Positions 18,419-28,275 of a stretch of 64,000 nucleotides of DNA are shown piece after piece (position 1 is the first letter of the stretch; each line of letters opens with the position of its first letter). Origin of the DNA: CALDTK01 sp965213735 (GTDB lineage: Bacteria > Bacteroidota > Bacteroidia > Chitinophagales > Saprospiraceae); assembly GCA_965213735.1 (NCBI GenBank), contig CBDCAB010000006.1:124001-188000 (forward strand), read 5' to 3'. The position numbers were made by a program, and so were the translations under genes. The notes beneath the pieces are model-generated. The model saw only the letters and a program-made list of their open reading frames with translations. It did not search any database and had not been told where the DNA came from.

Positions 18419-19341
18419 GTTATCACGTGCCCGTTTTGGCGAAAGCCTCCGTCGATGCCCTCGTCGATAATCCCAATGGCGCATACGTCGACGCTACCTT
18501 CGGGGGCGGTGGCCACGCGCGTCTCATTCTCGCACGCCTCGGTCCGCAAGGAAAGCTCCTCGCTTTTGATCAAGACCCAGACGCCAGAGCAGAGCTGGCC
18601 GCCATTGCTGATGATCGACTGCTGTTTGCTCCGGCCAACTTCCGCCACCTCGAACGCTACGTAAAGCTGCACCGCTTAGGTAAGCTCGACGGGCTACTGG
18701 CAGATCTTGGCGTGAGTTCGCATCAATTTGATGTGCCCGAGCGAGGATTTTCCTACCGCTTCGATGCACCGCTCGACATGCGTATGTCGCAAGCGCAAGG
18801 AGATGCAACCGCTGCAGATCTATTGGCTGCTATCGACGCTGAGGAGCTGCAGTACGTGCTGGGCCACTACGGCGAGGTACGCAATGCTAAAACCCTTGCC
18901 CGTGCACTGGTAGAGCGTCGCCAAGTGACTCCTCTACGCACCACTGGAGATTTGGTGGCAGTAGTCGACAACTACGTCAGAGGGCTGCGACCACGCTACC
19001 TCTCGCAAGTCTTTCAGGCCTTGCGCATGGCGGTCAACGATGAAATCGGCGCCCTCGAAGACTTGCTCATGCAGGCACAGCAGCTGATGGCTCCCGGTGG
19101 TAAGCTGGTCGTGATCAGCTACCACAGCGGAGAGGATAGGCTTGCCAAAAATGTAATGCGAAGCGGGCGCCTCGACGGCAAACACGATGCAGATGAATAC
19201 GGAAGGATTCGACGACCGTGGACAGTACTGACGAAGAAGCCACTTGAGGCTTCGGAAGAAGAAACCAAAAACAACTCACGAGCGCGAAGTGCGCGAATGA
19301 GAGTAGCAGTGAGAAACAATGAAACAGAAGAAGAAAAATAG
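18415..19341 (+). CDS. rsmH: 16S rRNA (cytosine(1402)-N(4))-methyltransferase
   Basis: Methylates N4 of C1402 in 16S rRNA using S-adenosylmethionine. The 308-residue protein shows HVPVL at the N terminus, the SAM-binding VDATFGGGGHA (about 22-32), LLADLGVSSHQFD (about 98-110), RGFSYRFDAPLDMRM, and VISYHSGEDR near the C terminus. It starts with GTG inside the mraZ stop and its last 23 bp overlap ftsL. An exact iterated motif at 18433-18446 encodes VLAKA right after the start. Confidence 0.96.
   Translation: MSYHVPVLAKASVDALVDNPNGAYVDATFGGGGHARLILARLGPQGKLLAFDQDPDARAELAAIADDRLLFAPANFRHLERYVKLHRLGKLDGLLADLGVSSHQFDVPERGFSYRFDAPLDMRMSQAQGDATAADLLAAIDAEELQYVLGHYGEVRNAKTLARALVERRQVTPLRTTGDLVAVVDNYVRGLRPRYLSQVFQALRMAVNDEIGALEDLLMQAQQLMAPGGKLVVISYHSGEDRLAKNVMRSGRLDGKHDADEYGRIRRPWTVLTKKPLEASEEETKNNSRARSARMRVAVRNNETEEEK
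18433..18446 (+). repeat. iterated motif GTTTTGGCGAAAGC, exact
   Basis: 18 bases into rsmH; encodes VLAKA. Confidence 0.85.
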
Positions 19342-19651
19342 AGCCACCTGGCTCAAGCGCTTCTCGCCCCGCGTAGGCATGGGCGAGCGCATGTTCGGTC
19401 AGCTCCCCTTCCTGTTCTTCTGTTCGGCCCTCGCACTGTTTACCGTGTGGAACGTCCACCGTGCGCAAAAAACCCTGCGAAGTATAGAAACCGCTCGCGT
19501 CGAGCTGCAGGAACTTCGCTGGCATGCTTCGGCTGTGCAGAGCCGCATCATGTACGACAACAAACAATCCGAAGTACTGCGGCGCATGCGCTCCAAAGAC
19601 TTAGGACTGGCGGGCACAAGTCCGCGGCGACTGATACAACGCCAAGAATGA
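19319..19651 (+). CDS. ftsL: FtsL-like cell division protein
   Basis: A 110-residue bitopic protein: a very basic cytoplasmic N terminus (about 1-27), one membrane segment (about 28-46) and a short periplasmic coiled-coil region rich in Glu, Arg and Leu. Topology, size and position between rsmH and ftsI identify it as the divisome scaffold FtsL (FtsQLB complex). Sequence conservation of FtsL is low, so the name rests largely on context. It overlaps rsmH by 23 bp. Confidence 0.8.
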   Translation: MKQKKKNRATWLKRFSPRVGMGERMFGQLPFLFFCSALALFTVWNVHRAQKTLRSIETARVELQELRWHASAVQSRIMYDNKQSEVLRRMRSKDLGLAGTSPRRLIQRQE

Positions 19652-19719
19652 AACCCACTACTTACTGATACACACTTTGAAACACTATTTTTAAGCACAC
19701 TGAAGCACTGAAACTCCGC

Positions 19720-21843
19720 ATGAAGAACGAATTGCTCACGCGGGCCTACATCGTGGCTGGCGCCTTGGCGCTGGCCGCGTTTTTGGTTTTTGGACAAACC
19801 TTCAGGATTGCAATTCAAGAAGGAGATAGCTGGCGCGCCAAAGGTGATAGCCTCCTCATTCGCTACGTACCCATTGAGGCTCCGCGGGGCAATATCCTCG
19901 CCGCCGATGGCTCACTGCTCGCTACCTCACAGCCCTATTACGAAATCCGTATGGACACCCGTGCGGCAGGGCTCACGAAGGAAGTCTTCGATGCTAATGT
20001 CGATACACTCGGCCTGCTGATCGCTAAATACGTCAACCCCGCCCGCACAGCCGACTCTACTGCAGCTTGGCTAAAAACAGCCCGCGCCACGGGCGACCGC
20101 TATTTGCTCATCCACAAATCAGCGGACTATCCAACCTACGAACGCATGCGGGGCTGGCCCATCTTTGAGCGCGGCGCCAACCGTGGAGGCTTCATCGCCC
20201 TCCGCTCAGAAGCCCGCCGCCGACCCTTCGGTATGATGGCCCAACGAACCATCGGCTATCGGCGCCAAGATGGCAGCAGCGTAGGACTCGAAGGGCGCTT
20301 CCATGATGTGCTCGGAGGCGAGGCCGGCCGCAAGCCTATGATGCGCCTGCCAGGCAACCACATGCTCCCCCTCGAAGACCTCCAGCACGCGAGTCCGAAG
20401 AGTGGCAGCGATATCCAGACGACGCTCGACGTCACCGTCCAAGATGTGGTGCAACAAGAACTTGAAGCCGCCATTAAAGAACATCGCGCGGAATACGGCG
20501 TGGCTGTGGTACTTGAAACAAGGACGGGAGCCATCCGAGCCATGACCAGCCTCACTCGCCACGGCGACCACCGCGTGTCGGAAACCTTCAATCATGCTGT
20601 CGGTACAGCCGTAGAGCCCGGATCGACCTTTAAGTTGGCCTCTATGCTGGCCCTACTCGATGATGGCAAGGCTCAGCTCGAAGACACGGTACGTATTTTC
20701 AATGGTCGGCATAAATTTTATGATCGCGAGATGCTCGATGCGAGTGCACATGGGCTTGACTCCACCACCCTGCGTCGCGCCTTCGAAATCAGCTCGAATG
20801 TTGGTGTGGCTCGGCTGATTGAGCAGCATTACGGCCAGCAGCTCGAAGGGCGCAAAGCTTTCGTGGATAAGCTGCGCCAGTTTCGGCTCGACAAGACCAC
20901 TGGAATAGAAGTAGCTGGCGAGAAATTCCCGTGGATCAAAGACCCAATCAACGACACGCTCAACAACTGGAGTGGCATCACCCTACCGTGGATGAGCATG
21001 GGCTACGAACTAGAGCTAACGCCGCTCCAACTGGTGGCATTCTATAATGCAGTGGCCAACGATGGTCGCTACATGAAGCCACACTTGGTGAGCAATATTC
21101 AGCGCGAAGGTCGCCGCCTCGAAGAGTTTGGGCCTGTGACGCTCGACAATCAGATAGCTCGACCTAAAGCGGTGAGAGCGGCTAAGGAGCTTCTACTTGG
21201 TGTAGTAGAGCGAGGTACTGCTCAACGCCACCAAAGCGACCTCTACAGCTTCGCGGGGAAGACGGGCACTGTGCAGTACAACTACTCTCCTGAGGCTAAG
21301 CGTCGGGGCGAAAGTGGGCACCAAGCGAGCTTTATCGGCTATTTCCCAGCTGAAAATCCGCGCTACACGATGTTGGTGCTTATATCCAAGCCACAAACTG
21401 GCGGCTATTACGGCTCCGATGTAGCGCTGCCAGTGTGGCGCCGCATCGCTGATAAGCTTTACGCTGCCGACCCCAATCTGCGCCCGCCGATGTACGCTCA
21501 ACAAACTGTCCACTGGCAAGACAGCGCATTGCCGCGAAGTGCGCGAGGTGCCCACAGCGACATCTCCGCAATTTTCGCTTCACTCGATGTGCATGCGTTT
21601 GATCGGGCTCGCCGGGGCATGGTTCACCTCGCCAGCCCTGGTGACACACTAAGTGTACTTCCCTTAGATGTGCCTGCGGGCAGAATTCCCGATGTACGTG
21701 GTATGGGCGCTCGCGACGCGCTCTACCTGCTCGAAAATCTCGGCTGCCGCGTCGACCTGCGTGGACGTGGTAGCGTAACAACTCAATCCATACGGCCAGG
21801 AACGAAAGCGAATGGTCAATTCGTGAAACTCACACTCGGATAG
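19720..21843 (+). CDS. ftsI: septal peptidoglycan transpeptidase with PASTA domain (PBP3)
   Basis: The class B penicillin-binding protein that cross-links septal peptidoglycan, working with FtsW. 707 residues: one N-terminal membrane segment (about 8-27), the dimerisation domain starting PRGNILAADGS, and a transpeptidase domain with active-site S302-T-F-K305, S358-S-N360 and K514-T-G516. A PASTA domain (PDVRGMGARDALYLLE onward) ends the protein, as is usual in Bacteroidota. The leader contains AAACACTAT at 19680-19688, a word recurring before several dcw genes. Confidence 0.95.
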   Translation: MKNELLTRAYIVAGALALAAFLVFGQTFRIAIQEGDSWRAKGDSLLIRYVPIEAPRGNILAADGSLLATSQPYYEIRMDTRAAGLTKEVFDANVDTLGLLIAKYVNPARTADSTAAWLKTARATGDRYLLIHKSADYPTYERMRGWPIFERGANRGGFIALRSEARRRPFGMMAQRTIGYRRQDGSSVGLEGRFHDVLGGEAGRKPMMRLPGNHMLPLEDLQHASPKSGSDIQTTLDVTVQDVVQQELEAAIKEHRAEYGVAVVLETRTGAIRAMTSLTRHGDHRVSETFNHAVGTAVEPGSTFKLASMLALLDDGKAQLEDTVRIFNGRHKFYDREMLDASAHGLDSTTLRRAFEISSNVGVARLIEQHYGQQLEGRKAFVDKLRQFRLDKTTGIEVAGEKFPWIKDPINDTLNNWSGITLPWMSMGYELELTPLQLVAFYNAVANDGRYMKPHLVSNIQREGRRLEEFGPVTLDNQIARPKAVRAAKELLLGVVERGTAQRHQSDLYSFAGKTGTVQYNYSPEAKRRGESGHQASFIGYFPAENPRYTMLVLISKPQTGGYYGSDVALPVWRRIADKLYAADPNLRPPMYAQQTVHWQDSALPRSARGAHSDISAIFASLDVHAFDRARRGMVHLASPGDTLSVLPLDVPAGRIPDVRGMGARDALYLLENLGCRVDLRGRGSVTTQSIRPGTKANGQFVKLTLG

Positions 21844-21886
21844 CCGTCTGCCAGGACACCCCTCACACTGAACACTATACCACTCG

Positions 21887-23359
21887 ATGGCTCCCTCCCT
21901 AGAAGTGCTCCTGGCGGACGCGGGTCTTCGGCTTCTGGCCGGAGACCCGCAAACTCCGATTGAACACATAACCGCTGATTCGCGCCAGGTAAAGCCCGGC
22001 AGTTTATTCGTTGCTGTACAAGGCTTGCAAGTCGACGGCCACAGGTTTATTCCGCAAGCTATTGCCAAGGGGGCATCTGCTGTTTTGGCGGCAGCTGAAC
22101 ACAGTAACCCGCAAGCGGAGGTAGCCTGGATCACCAGCGATGACACGGCCGCAGCTTTAGGCAAATTGGCTGCCAGCTTTTACAATCATCCGAGTCGTGA
22201 GCTCGAGCTGGTTGGCATCACCGGCACCAACGGCAAAACCACCGTTGCCACCCTCTGCTACGATTTGTTTACTGCACTCGGCTTTAAGTGTGGACTTATC
22301 GGCACGGTGGAGACGCGCATCGCTGGAAAGGTGCTGGCGAGTAGTCACACCACGCCCGATGCTGTAGCGGTGCAGCGACTCTTGCACGATATGACGAGTG
22401 CGGGCTGTGGCTATGTGTTTATGGAAGTGAGTTCGCATGCGCTGGTGCAGCACCGAGTAGCTGGCTGCCACTTTGCCGGTGGTGTCTTTACCAATATCTC
22501 ACATGATCACCTAGATTATCACGGTGACATGAAGAGCTATATCTCAGCGAAAAAATTGCTGTTTGATGGCTTGCCGAAGACAGCCTTTGCGCTCGTCAAT
22601 GCTGATGATAAGCGAGGAGCAGTGATGTTGCAAAACACCCGCGCCAAGCGCCGCATGTTTGCCCTCAAGCAGCTTGCTGATTACAAAGGTCGAATACTAG
22701 ATGATGACTTGCGAGGGCTGCACCTACTCATCAATGATCAGGAGGTGTTTACGCGACTTGCAGGCGCCTTTAATGCGTATAATTTTCTTGCGGCATTTGG
22801 TGTCGCTTCTGAATTAGGACAGGCGGCTGAGGAGGTCTTGCCTCTGCTCAGCAGTCTACCTGGAGCCGCCGGTCGGTTGGAAGTCGTAACGGCTCCGGCC
22901 ACTAAAGTCATCGGCATTGTCGACTACGCGCACACACCAGATGCGCTGCTCAATGTGCTCGAGACGCTCCAAGCCCCCCGTCGGCTAGGAAAAAAATTGA
23001 TTACCGTGTTTGGCTGCGGAGGCGACCGCGACAAGACCAAGCGGCCGCTCATGGGAGAGATCGCAGCCAGACTAAGTGATACCGTAATCATTACCGATGA
23101 CAATCCCCGCACCGAATCTGCGGCGGCAATTCGTGCAGACATAGAAGCTGGCATCAATGCACACGCGCGTGAGCGTACTCTCGAAGTAGCCGATAGACGC
23201 AATGCCATTAAGACAGCCGTGCGCCTAGCCAGGGATGAAGATGTAATACTCATTGCTGGCAAGGGCCACGAAACTTATCAAGAAATCGACGGCGTGCGTA
23301 CTGCTTTTGATGATCGTGCCATCTTGCGCGAATTCTTGCAACCCACTCCTGCCGCCTAG
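21887..23359 (+). CDS. murE: UDP-MurNAc-tripeptide synthetase (DAP-adding)
   Basis: Adds the third amino acid to UDP-MurNAc-L-Ala-D-Glu in the cytoplasm. The 490-residue Mur ligase has the N-terminal domain with DSRQVKPGSLFVAV, the ATP loop GTNGKT at 113-118, the SSHAL segment, NISHDHLDYHG, and DDNPR at 404-408. The DNPR motif is the mark of meso-diaminopimelate specificity, so the peptidoglycan should be of the DAP type. GAACACTAT lies at 21870-21878, shortly before the ATG. Confidence 0.96.
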   Translation: MAPSLEVLLADAGLRLLAGDPQTPIEHITADSRQVKPGSLFVAVQGLQVDGHRFIPQAIAKGASAVLAAAEHSNPQAEVAWITSDDTAAALGKLAASFYNHPSRELELVGITGTNGKTTVATLCYDLFTALGFKCGLIGTVETRIAGKVLASSHTTPDAVAVQRLLHDMTSAGCGYVFMEVSSHALVQHRVAGCHFAGGVFTNISHDHLDYHGDMKSYISAKKLLFDGLPKTAFALVNADDKRGAVMLQNTRAKRRMFALKQLADYKGRILDDDLRGLHLLINDQEVFTRLAGAFNAYNFLAAFGVASELGQAAEEVLPLLSSLPGAAGRLEVVTAPATKVIGIVDYAHTPDALLNVLETLQAPRRLGKKLITVFGCGGDRDKTKRPLMGEIAARLSDTVIITDDNPRTESAAAIRADIEAGINAHARERTLEVADRRNAIKTAVRLARDEDVILIAGKGHETYQEIDGVRTAFDDRAILREFLQPTPAA

Positions 23360-23368
23360 CCACAGCGC

Positions 23369-24625
23369 ATGCTCTACGACCTATTCGACTATTTTGATCG
23401 CGTATACGGGTTGCCTGGTGCTGGTCTATTTCGCTTCTTAACCTTTAGAGCGGCAATGGCCATTATTGTCTCGCTCATCGTGTCGGTCGCATTTGGCCAA
23501 CGCATTATCAACAAATTGCGCTCGCTGCAAATCGGTGAGACTGTGCGTGATTTGGGTCTCGCCGGCCAAAAGCAAAAAGATGGTACTCCCACAATGGGCG
23601 GCATCATCATCATCCTCGCTATACTCATCCCCGCGCTACTGTTTGCGCGACTCGATAATGTCTATGTCTGGCTCATGATCCTGTCCACTATCTGGATGGG
23701 TGTAATTGGCTTTACTGATGATTACATTAAGGTATTCAAGAAGAATAAGGAAGGCCTTAGTGCTAAAGCAAAAGTGCTCGGACAGATTGGACTGGGGGCT
23801 CTAGTAGGTATTACTATGCTTGTCAGTAATGATGTGGTGGTGCGCTATGAGCTGGAGGAGGCCCAAGCGACGGGTTATGAAATAACTAAAGTCGTAAAAC
23901 TGCCTACGGGCGATCCTGGTCAATTTACAGAGTATGCCTATATCAAGCAAGCACTAACTACGGTGCCATTTGTCGCCGGCAATGAATTTAATTATAAGCA
24001 AATACTGTGGTTTCTTGGCGATAATGCTGATGCTTGGCTATGGATAATATTCGTGCCTTTTGTTGTTGTGGTGGTAACTGCCGTTAGTAATGCAGCTAAC
24101 TTGACGGATGGCATTGATGGTTTGGCGGCTGGCGTGAGTGCAATCATTGGAGTTACGCTTCTGGTGTTTGCTTATGTAAGTGGTAATGCCCTCGCCTCCG
24201 ACTACCTCAACATTATGTATTTGCCCGGAGTGGGTGAGCTGGTAGTGTATAGCGCCTGTTTGGTGGGAGCATGCCTGGGATTTCTGTGGTACAACGGTCA
24301 TCCAGCACAAGTATTTATGGGCGACACAGGTTCGCTTACCCTCGGCGGCATTATTGCTGCACTTGCCATTGCTTTGCGCAAAGAGCTGCTGATACCGCTG
24401 ATGTGTGGCATTTTCTTAATAGAGAATCTATCGGTGATGATTCAGGTAGGTTATTTTAAGTACACGCGTAAGAAGTTTGGGGAAGGACGGCGGGTATTTC
24501 TCATGGCTCCGCTTCATCACCACTTTCAGCGGCAGGGGATACACGAGTCTAAAATTGTAATTCGCTTTTGGCTGGTAGCTATTTTCTTGGCTGTTCTATC
24601 CATTGTCACGCTCAAAATCCGCTAG
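23369..24625 (+). CDS. mraY: phospho-N-acetylmuramoyl-pentapeptide-transferase
   Basis: Integral membrane enzyme that makes lipid I from UDP-MurNAc-pentapeptide and undecaprenyl phosphate. 418 residues with about ten membrane segments. Catalytic and conserved motifs are GTPTMGG, FTDDYIKVFKKNKEG, NAANLTDGIDGLAAG, VFMGDTGSL and the C-terminal PLHHHFQ. As in other Bacteroidota, it carries an insert of roughly 50 residues (about 155-205) after the first Asp-Asp motif. It follows murE by 9 bp. Confidence 0.97.
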   Translation: MLYDLFDYFDRVYGLPGAGLFRFLTFRAAMAIIVSLIVSVAFGQRIINKLRSLQIGETVRDLGLAGQKQKDGTPTMGGIIIILAILIPALLFARLDNVYVWLMILSTIWMGVIGFTDDYIKVFKKNKEGLSAKAKVLGQIGLGALVGITMLVSNDVVVRYELEEAQATGYEITKVVKLPTGDPGQFTEYAYIKQALTTVPFVAGNEFNYKQILWFLGDNADAWLWIIFVPFVVVVVTAVSNAANLTDGIDGLAAGVSAIIGVTLLVFAYVSGNALASDYLNIMYLPGVGELVVYSACLVGACLGFLWYNGHPAQVFMGDTGSLTLGGIIAALAIALRKELLIPLMCGIFLIENLSVMIQVGYFKYTRKKFGEGRRVFLMAPLHHHFQRQGIHESKIVIRFWLVAIFLAVLSIVTLKIR

Positions 24626-24628
24626 CTG

Positions 24629-25945
24629 GTGCCGAAAGTTTTGGTCGTTGGTGGGGGAGAAAGTGGGCGAGGAGTAGCGCTTTTAGCCCAGGCGCGTGGC
24701 TATGAGGTCTTTGTCACAGACGCAGGTTCGCTTTCGCAAAACGCGAGGAGGGAGCTCGAGGATGCTAAGATTCCTTACGAGCATGGGGGGCATAGAGCGG
24801 AGGTATTGGCTGGGGTGGATGTCGTGGTGAAAAGTCCTGGCATTCCTTGGCATGCAGCTCTTATCGCTTCCGCTAAAACCCGACATATCCCTGTGCAGGG
24901 AGAAATGGAGTTTTGTGCGCCTTTTGCCGAGGGAAAATTAATCGGTATTACTGGCAGTAATGGAAAAACTACAACCACGCTACTCACCGGACATCTTTTG
25001 CAAGCGGCGGGGATAAATGCAGCTGTGGGTGGCAACGTTGGCACTAGCTACGCCCGCTTGCGCCTCGAAGGTGGCTACGATTGGTATGTGCTGGAATTAA
25101 GCTCCTTTCAATTAGAGGATATTGAGGCGTTTCATGTCGATATCGGCATGTTGCTCAACCTTTCGCCCGATCACCTCGATCGCTATGTAGATGGTATGGC
25201 GGGCTATGCAGCGGCCAAGTTTCGCCTCAAGGATACCCTGCGCCCAGGCGGATACTGGCTCGAATCGACAGATGTACTCTCATCGCGCTACAGCACAGCT
25301 TTACCACCAGGAGTGAAGAAGATTCTGTTCGACTTTTCTATGAGAACGGGTGAAGCACGTACTCCAACTAATAATTACGATTTAAGCGAAACAGCTCTTG
25401 CAGGACCACACAATGCTGCCAATGCGAGTTTTGCCCTCACAGCCGCAGAACTGGCTGGTGCCTCACCTGATGTTTTGGCGAAAGCACTAAAAACCTTCCG
25501 CAACGCGCCTCACCGGCTCGAAACCATCGGCTACGCTGGAGGTGTGCAGTACGTCAATGATTCTAAGGCCACCAATCTCGACGCTGTAGTGCAAGCGCTC
25601 TCCTCCTTTACCCGCGGAATTATCTGGATCGTCGGCGGGCAAGACAAAGGCAATGACTACGCCGAAGTCGCCCGACTAATGAATCGGGTGCGGCACGTCG
25701 TGGCCATGGGGTTGGACAACAGCAAGATAATCGACTACTTCGGAGAGCAGCTCAATATGACGGTGAGCAACACACATTCGATGAAAGATGCACTTATAAC
25801 TGCCACATCAGCAGCGAAAAGCGGAGATGTTGTGCTACTTTCGCCTGCCTGCGCGAGCTTTGACTTGTTCGACAATTACATCGACCGCGGAGAACAGTTC
25901 AGAATGGGCGTACGCGCCTTGCCTGATTTTCGAGAAACACTATAG
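24629..25945 (+). CDS. murD: UDP-N-acetylmuramoyl-L-alanine--D-glutamate ligase
   Basis: Adds D-glutamate to UDP-MurNAc-L-Ala. 438 residues: Rossmann-like N-terminal domain (VLVVGGGESGRG), VKSPGIPW, the ATP loop GSNGKTT at 109-115, LSSFQLE, LNLSPDHLDR and the C-terminal YVNDSKATN. It begins with a GTG 3 bp after mraY. Its last codons are read from GAAACACTATAG, so the recurring leader word for ftsW overlaps this gene's stop. Iterated motif sites occur at 24730-24742 (SLSQN) and 25472-25485 (VLAKA). Confidence 0.96.
   Translation: MPKVLVVGGGESGRGVALLAQARGYEVFVTDAGSLSQNARRELEDAKIPYEHGGHRAEVLAGVDVVVKSPGIPWHAALIASAKTRHIPVQGEMEFCAPFAEGKLIGITGSNGKTTTTLLTGHLLQAAGINAAVGGNVGTSYARLRLEGGYDWYVLELSSFQLEDIEAFHVDIGMLLNLSPDHLDRYVDGMAGYAAAKFRLKDTLRPGGYWLESTDVLSSRYSTALPPGVKKILFDFSMRTGEARTPTNNYDLSETALAGPHNAANASFALTAAELAGASPDVLAKALKTFRNAPHRLETIGYAGGVQYVNDSKATNLDAVVQALSSFTRGIIWIVGGQDKGNDYAEVARLMNRVRHVVAMGLDNSKIIDYFGEQLNMTVSNTHSMKDALITATSAAKSGDVVLLSPACASFDLFDNYIDRGEQFRMGVRALPDFRETL
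24730..24742 (-). repeat. iterated motif, spacer-less GTTTTGCGAAAGC
   Basis: Inside murD; plus strand encodes LSQN. Confidence 0.75.
25472..25485 (+). repeat. iterated motif GTTTTGGCGAAAGC, exact
   Basis: Inside murD; encodes VLAKA. Confidence 0.85.
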
Positions 25946-25954
25946 CAAACACAC

Positions 25955-27115
25955 ATGAATGACTCCAGCCTGCGCTACCTGCGTGGAGACACCACCATCT
26001 GGTTCATCTTCTTTGGACTCATCATCGCTTCTGTACTTGCGGTATATTCTTCCACGGGACTCCTCGCGTATCGACTGCACGGCGGCAATACCGAGTACCT
26101 CTTGCTCAAACACGTGGGGCTGCTCGTGGTGGGCGTAGGAGTAGCCTACTTTGCCTACCGCACACCCTACCAGCGCTTTAGCGGACTTGCGCCGTGGATG
26201 CTGATGGCCAGCATCGTGCTGTTGGTGCTCACCCTCATGTTCGGTATTGAGATCAATGATGCGCGGCGCTGGCTACAACTGCCCATTATTGGCGTGCGCT
26301 TTCAGCCGTCGGACTTTGCTAAGATTGCCCTGATCGTCTACCTCGCGCGTGCCATTTCCTCAGCGCAAGATCGTATCAAGGAAGCCAAAAACATTTCACA
26401 TACGGTAGTTTGGCCAGTAGTAATCGTGTGCGCACTCATTGCTCCATCCGATCTCTCTACTTCGTTGATGCTGTTTGCCACGTGCTGGGTCATGATGTTT
26501 ATTGGGCGACTGCCAATGAAGTACTTGCTCGGCTTCATATTGGCCGGCATTTTTATGTTTCTAATCCTGTTTGTACTAGGCACCATTGCACCCGACTTGG
26601 TGCGGGTAGAAACGTGGACCTCGCGCATGCAAGAATTCTTGAGCGGCGAAGGAGGCTACCAGGTGCAACAGGCCAAAATTGCGATTGCCAACGGCGAGAT
26701 TTTTGGGCAAGGGATGGGCCACAGCACCCAGCGCAACTGGTTGCCGACGCCCTATGCTGACTTCATCTATGCTATCGTGTGTGAAGAGTACGGCTTGCTT
26801 GGCGCAGCAGCCATTATTGCACTGTTTTTGTGGCTATTTATTCGCACCTGCCGCTTACTCACCAAGTCGACCAAACTTTTTGGAGCGATGATGGCCTGTG
26901 GGCTGAGTTTGCTGTTGGTGATGCAGGCTCTGGCCAATATCGCGGTGGCAGTCAACCTGTTTCCGGTCACAGGTCTGCCCCTGCCGCTGGTTTCGCTAGG
27001 GGGTACTTCGCTCGTGTTTTCCTGCCTTGCCTTTGGTATCATCTTGAGTGTGAGTCGCTACATAGAAGACAGGGGGCGAAGCAAGCCGAGTAAGGTGTCA
27101 ACACAAGCGGCGTAG
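25955..27115 (+). CDS. ftsW: SEDS family septal peptidoglycan glycosyltransferase
   Basis: Polymerises lipid II at the septum together with FtsI. The 386-residue protein has about ten membrane segments, the RWLQLPIIGVRFQPSDFAK signature (about 108-126), and the C-terminal FPVTGLPLPLVSLGGTS typical of SEDS proteins. Position between murD and murG and the presence of ftsI in the same operon favour FtsW over RodA. The stop codon shares one base with the murG GTG. Confidence 0.95.
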   Translation: MNDSSLRYLRGDTTIWFIFFGLIIASVLAVYSSTGLLAYRLHGGNTEYLLLKHVGLLVVGVGVAYFAYRTPYQRFSGLAPWMLMASIVLLVLTLMFGIEINDARRWLQLPIIGVRFQPSDFAKIALIVYLARAISSAQDRIKEAKNISHTVVWPVVIVCALIAPSDLSTSLMLFATCWVMMFIGRLPMKYLLGFILAGIFMFLILFVLGTIAPDLVRVETWTSRMQEFLSGEGGYQVQQAKIAIANGEIFGQGMGHSTQRNWLPTPYADFIYAIVCEEYGLLGAAAIIALFLWLFIRTCRLLTKSTKLFGAMMACGLSLLLVMQALANIAVAVNLFPVTGLPLPLVSLGGTSLVFSCLAFGIILSVSRYIEDRGRSKPSKVSTQAA

Positions 27116-28275
27116 TGGCTCCTCCGCTGCGCATACTCATGTCGGGTGGAGGCACGGGTGGGCATATCTATCCTGCGCTCGCCATCGCGGATGCGCTGAA
27201 GGTGCAGCGACCCGATGCGGAGTTTCTGTTCATTGGGGCACGCGGCAAAATGGAGATGCAGCGCATTCCTGCGGCAGGCTACTCGATTGTGGGGGTACCC
27301 ATCAGCGGCTTTCACCGCAAGCTAGATATGCGCAACCTGTTGTTTCCATTTAAGTTGATCGGTGGTTTGACGACTGCCTTCAGCGCCGTGCGAAGCTTTA
27401 AGCCTGATGCTGCGGTGGGTACCGGAGGCTTTGCTAGTGGACCTGCTCTTGCTGCAGCTGCCGCACTCGGGGTGCCCGTGTTTTTGCAGGAGCAAAATGC
27501 TTATCCCGGTATAACTAATCGCCTGCTCGGACGGGTGGCGAAGCACGTCTTTACAGCCTACGAAGAGGCACATCACTACTTTGGCTCAGCAAGGGCAGGC
27601 GAATCAGCTTCAGCTCCAGCGCATGAGCTTCAGGCAGATGGTCATAAGGTATTGTTGACAGGCAATCCTCTCCGTAGTTCGCTTTCGCAAAACAAGTTGC
27701 ACCCTGCCGCGACGGCCAAAGCGCATTACGGGCTCGATCCGAAGGTGCCTACGCTGCTGAGTTTTGGCGGAAGCCTAGGCTCGCTCAGTATAAATCTTGC
27801 CCACGAAGCGCTCCACGACTTCTGGAACAACTGCGGTATGCAGCTTATTTGGCAAACAGGCGAGGGATATTTCTCTCGTTTTAGCGAAAGCGAAACCGCC
27901 AAGCTGCCTAACGTCCACTGCACACCTTACCTCAACGAGATGGACTTTGCCTACTCGGCGGCCGACCTCGTGTACTGTCGTGCTGGTGCCCTGTCTATCG
28001 CTGAACTGCAACTTCTAGGCAAGCCCGCTGTGCTGGTGCCGAGTCCGAATGTGGCTGGCGATCATCAGACGGCGAACGCGCGTGCTGTAGAATTTGCAGG
28101 TGGGGCGCTCGTAGTAAAAGACACGGAGCAGGTGGAGCATATGCGTGCCGAGGTAAAGACTCTGCTGTCTAATCCGCTTCGGCTCGCAGAAATGGCTGCT
28201 CACATGGTAAAGCAGGGTAAGCCGCATGCCGCTACTTCGATCGCAAAAGCTATTCTTGCACATGTCGAGCGCTAG
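27115..28275 (+). CDS. murG: UDP-GlcNAc--lipid I N-acetylglucosaminyltransferase
   Basis: Converts lipid I to lipid II on the inner face of the cytoplasmic membrane. 386 residues in two Rossmann-like GT-B domains: SGGGTGGHIYPALAIADAL at the N terminus, TGGFASGPAL, QEQNAYPGITNR, and the donor-site segment CRAGALSIAELQLLGKPAVL followed by DHQTANA. It starts with GTG overlapping the ftsW stop by one base. Iterated motif sites are at 27681-27693 (SLSQN) and 27878-27891 (FSES). Confidence 0.96.
   Translation: MAPPLRILMSGGGTGGHIYPALAIADALKVQRPDAEFLFIGARGKMEMQRIPAAGYSIVGVPISGFHRKLDMRNLLFPFKLIGGLTTAFSAVRSFKPDAAVGTGGFASGPALAAAAALGVPVFLQEQNAYPGITNRLLGRVAKHVFTAYEEAHHYFGSARAGESASAPAHELQADGHKVLLTGNPLRSSLSQNKLHPAATAKAHYGLDPKVPTLLSFGGSLGSLSINLAHEALHDFWNNCGMQLIWQTGEGYFSRFSESETAKLPNVHCTPYLNEMDFAYSAADLVYCRAGALSIAELQLLGKPAVLVPSPNVAGDHQTANARAVEFAGGALVVKDTEQVEHMRAEVKTLLSNPLRLAEMAAHMVKQGKPHAATSIAKAILAHVER
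27681..27693 (-). repeat. iterated motif, spacer-less GTTTTGCGAAAGC
   Basis: Inside murG; plus strand encodes LSQN. Confidence 0.75.
27878..27891 (+). repeat. iterated motif, A type GTTTTAGCGAAAGC
   Basis: Inside murG, 185 bp after the previous site and on the other strand; encodes FSES. Confidence 0.8.
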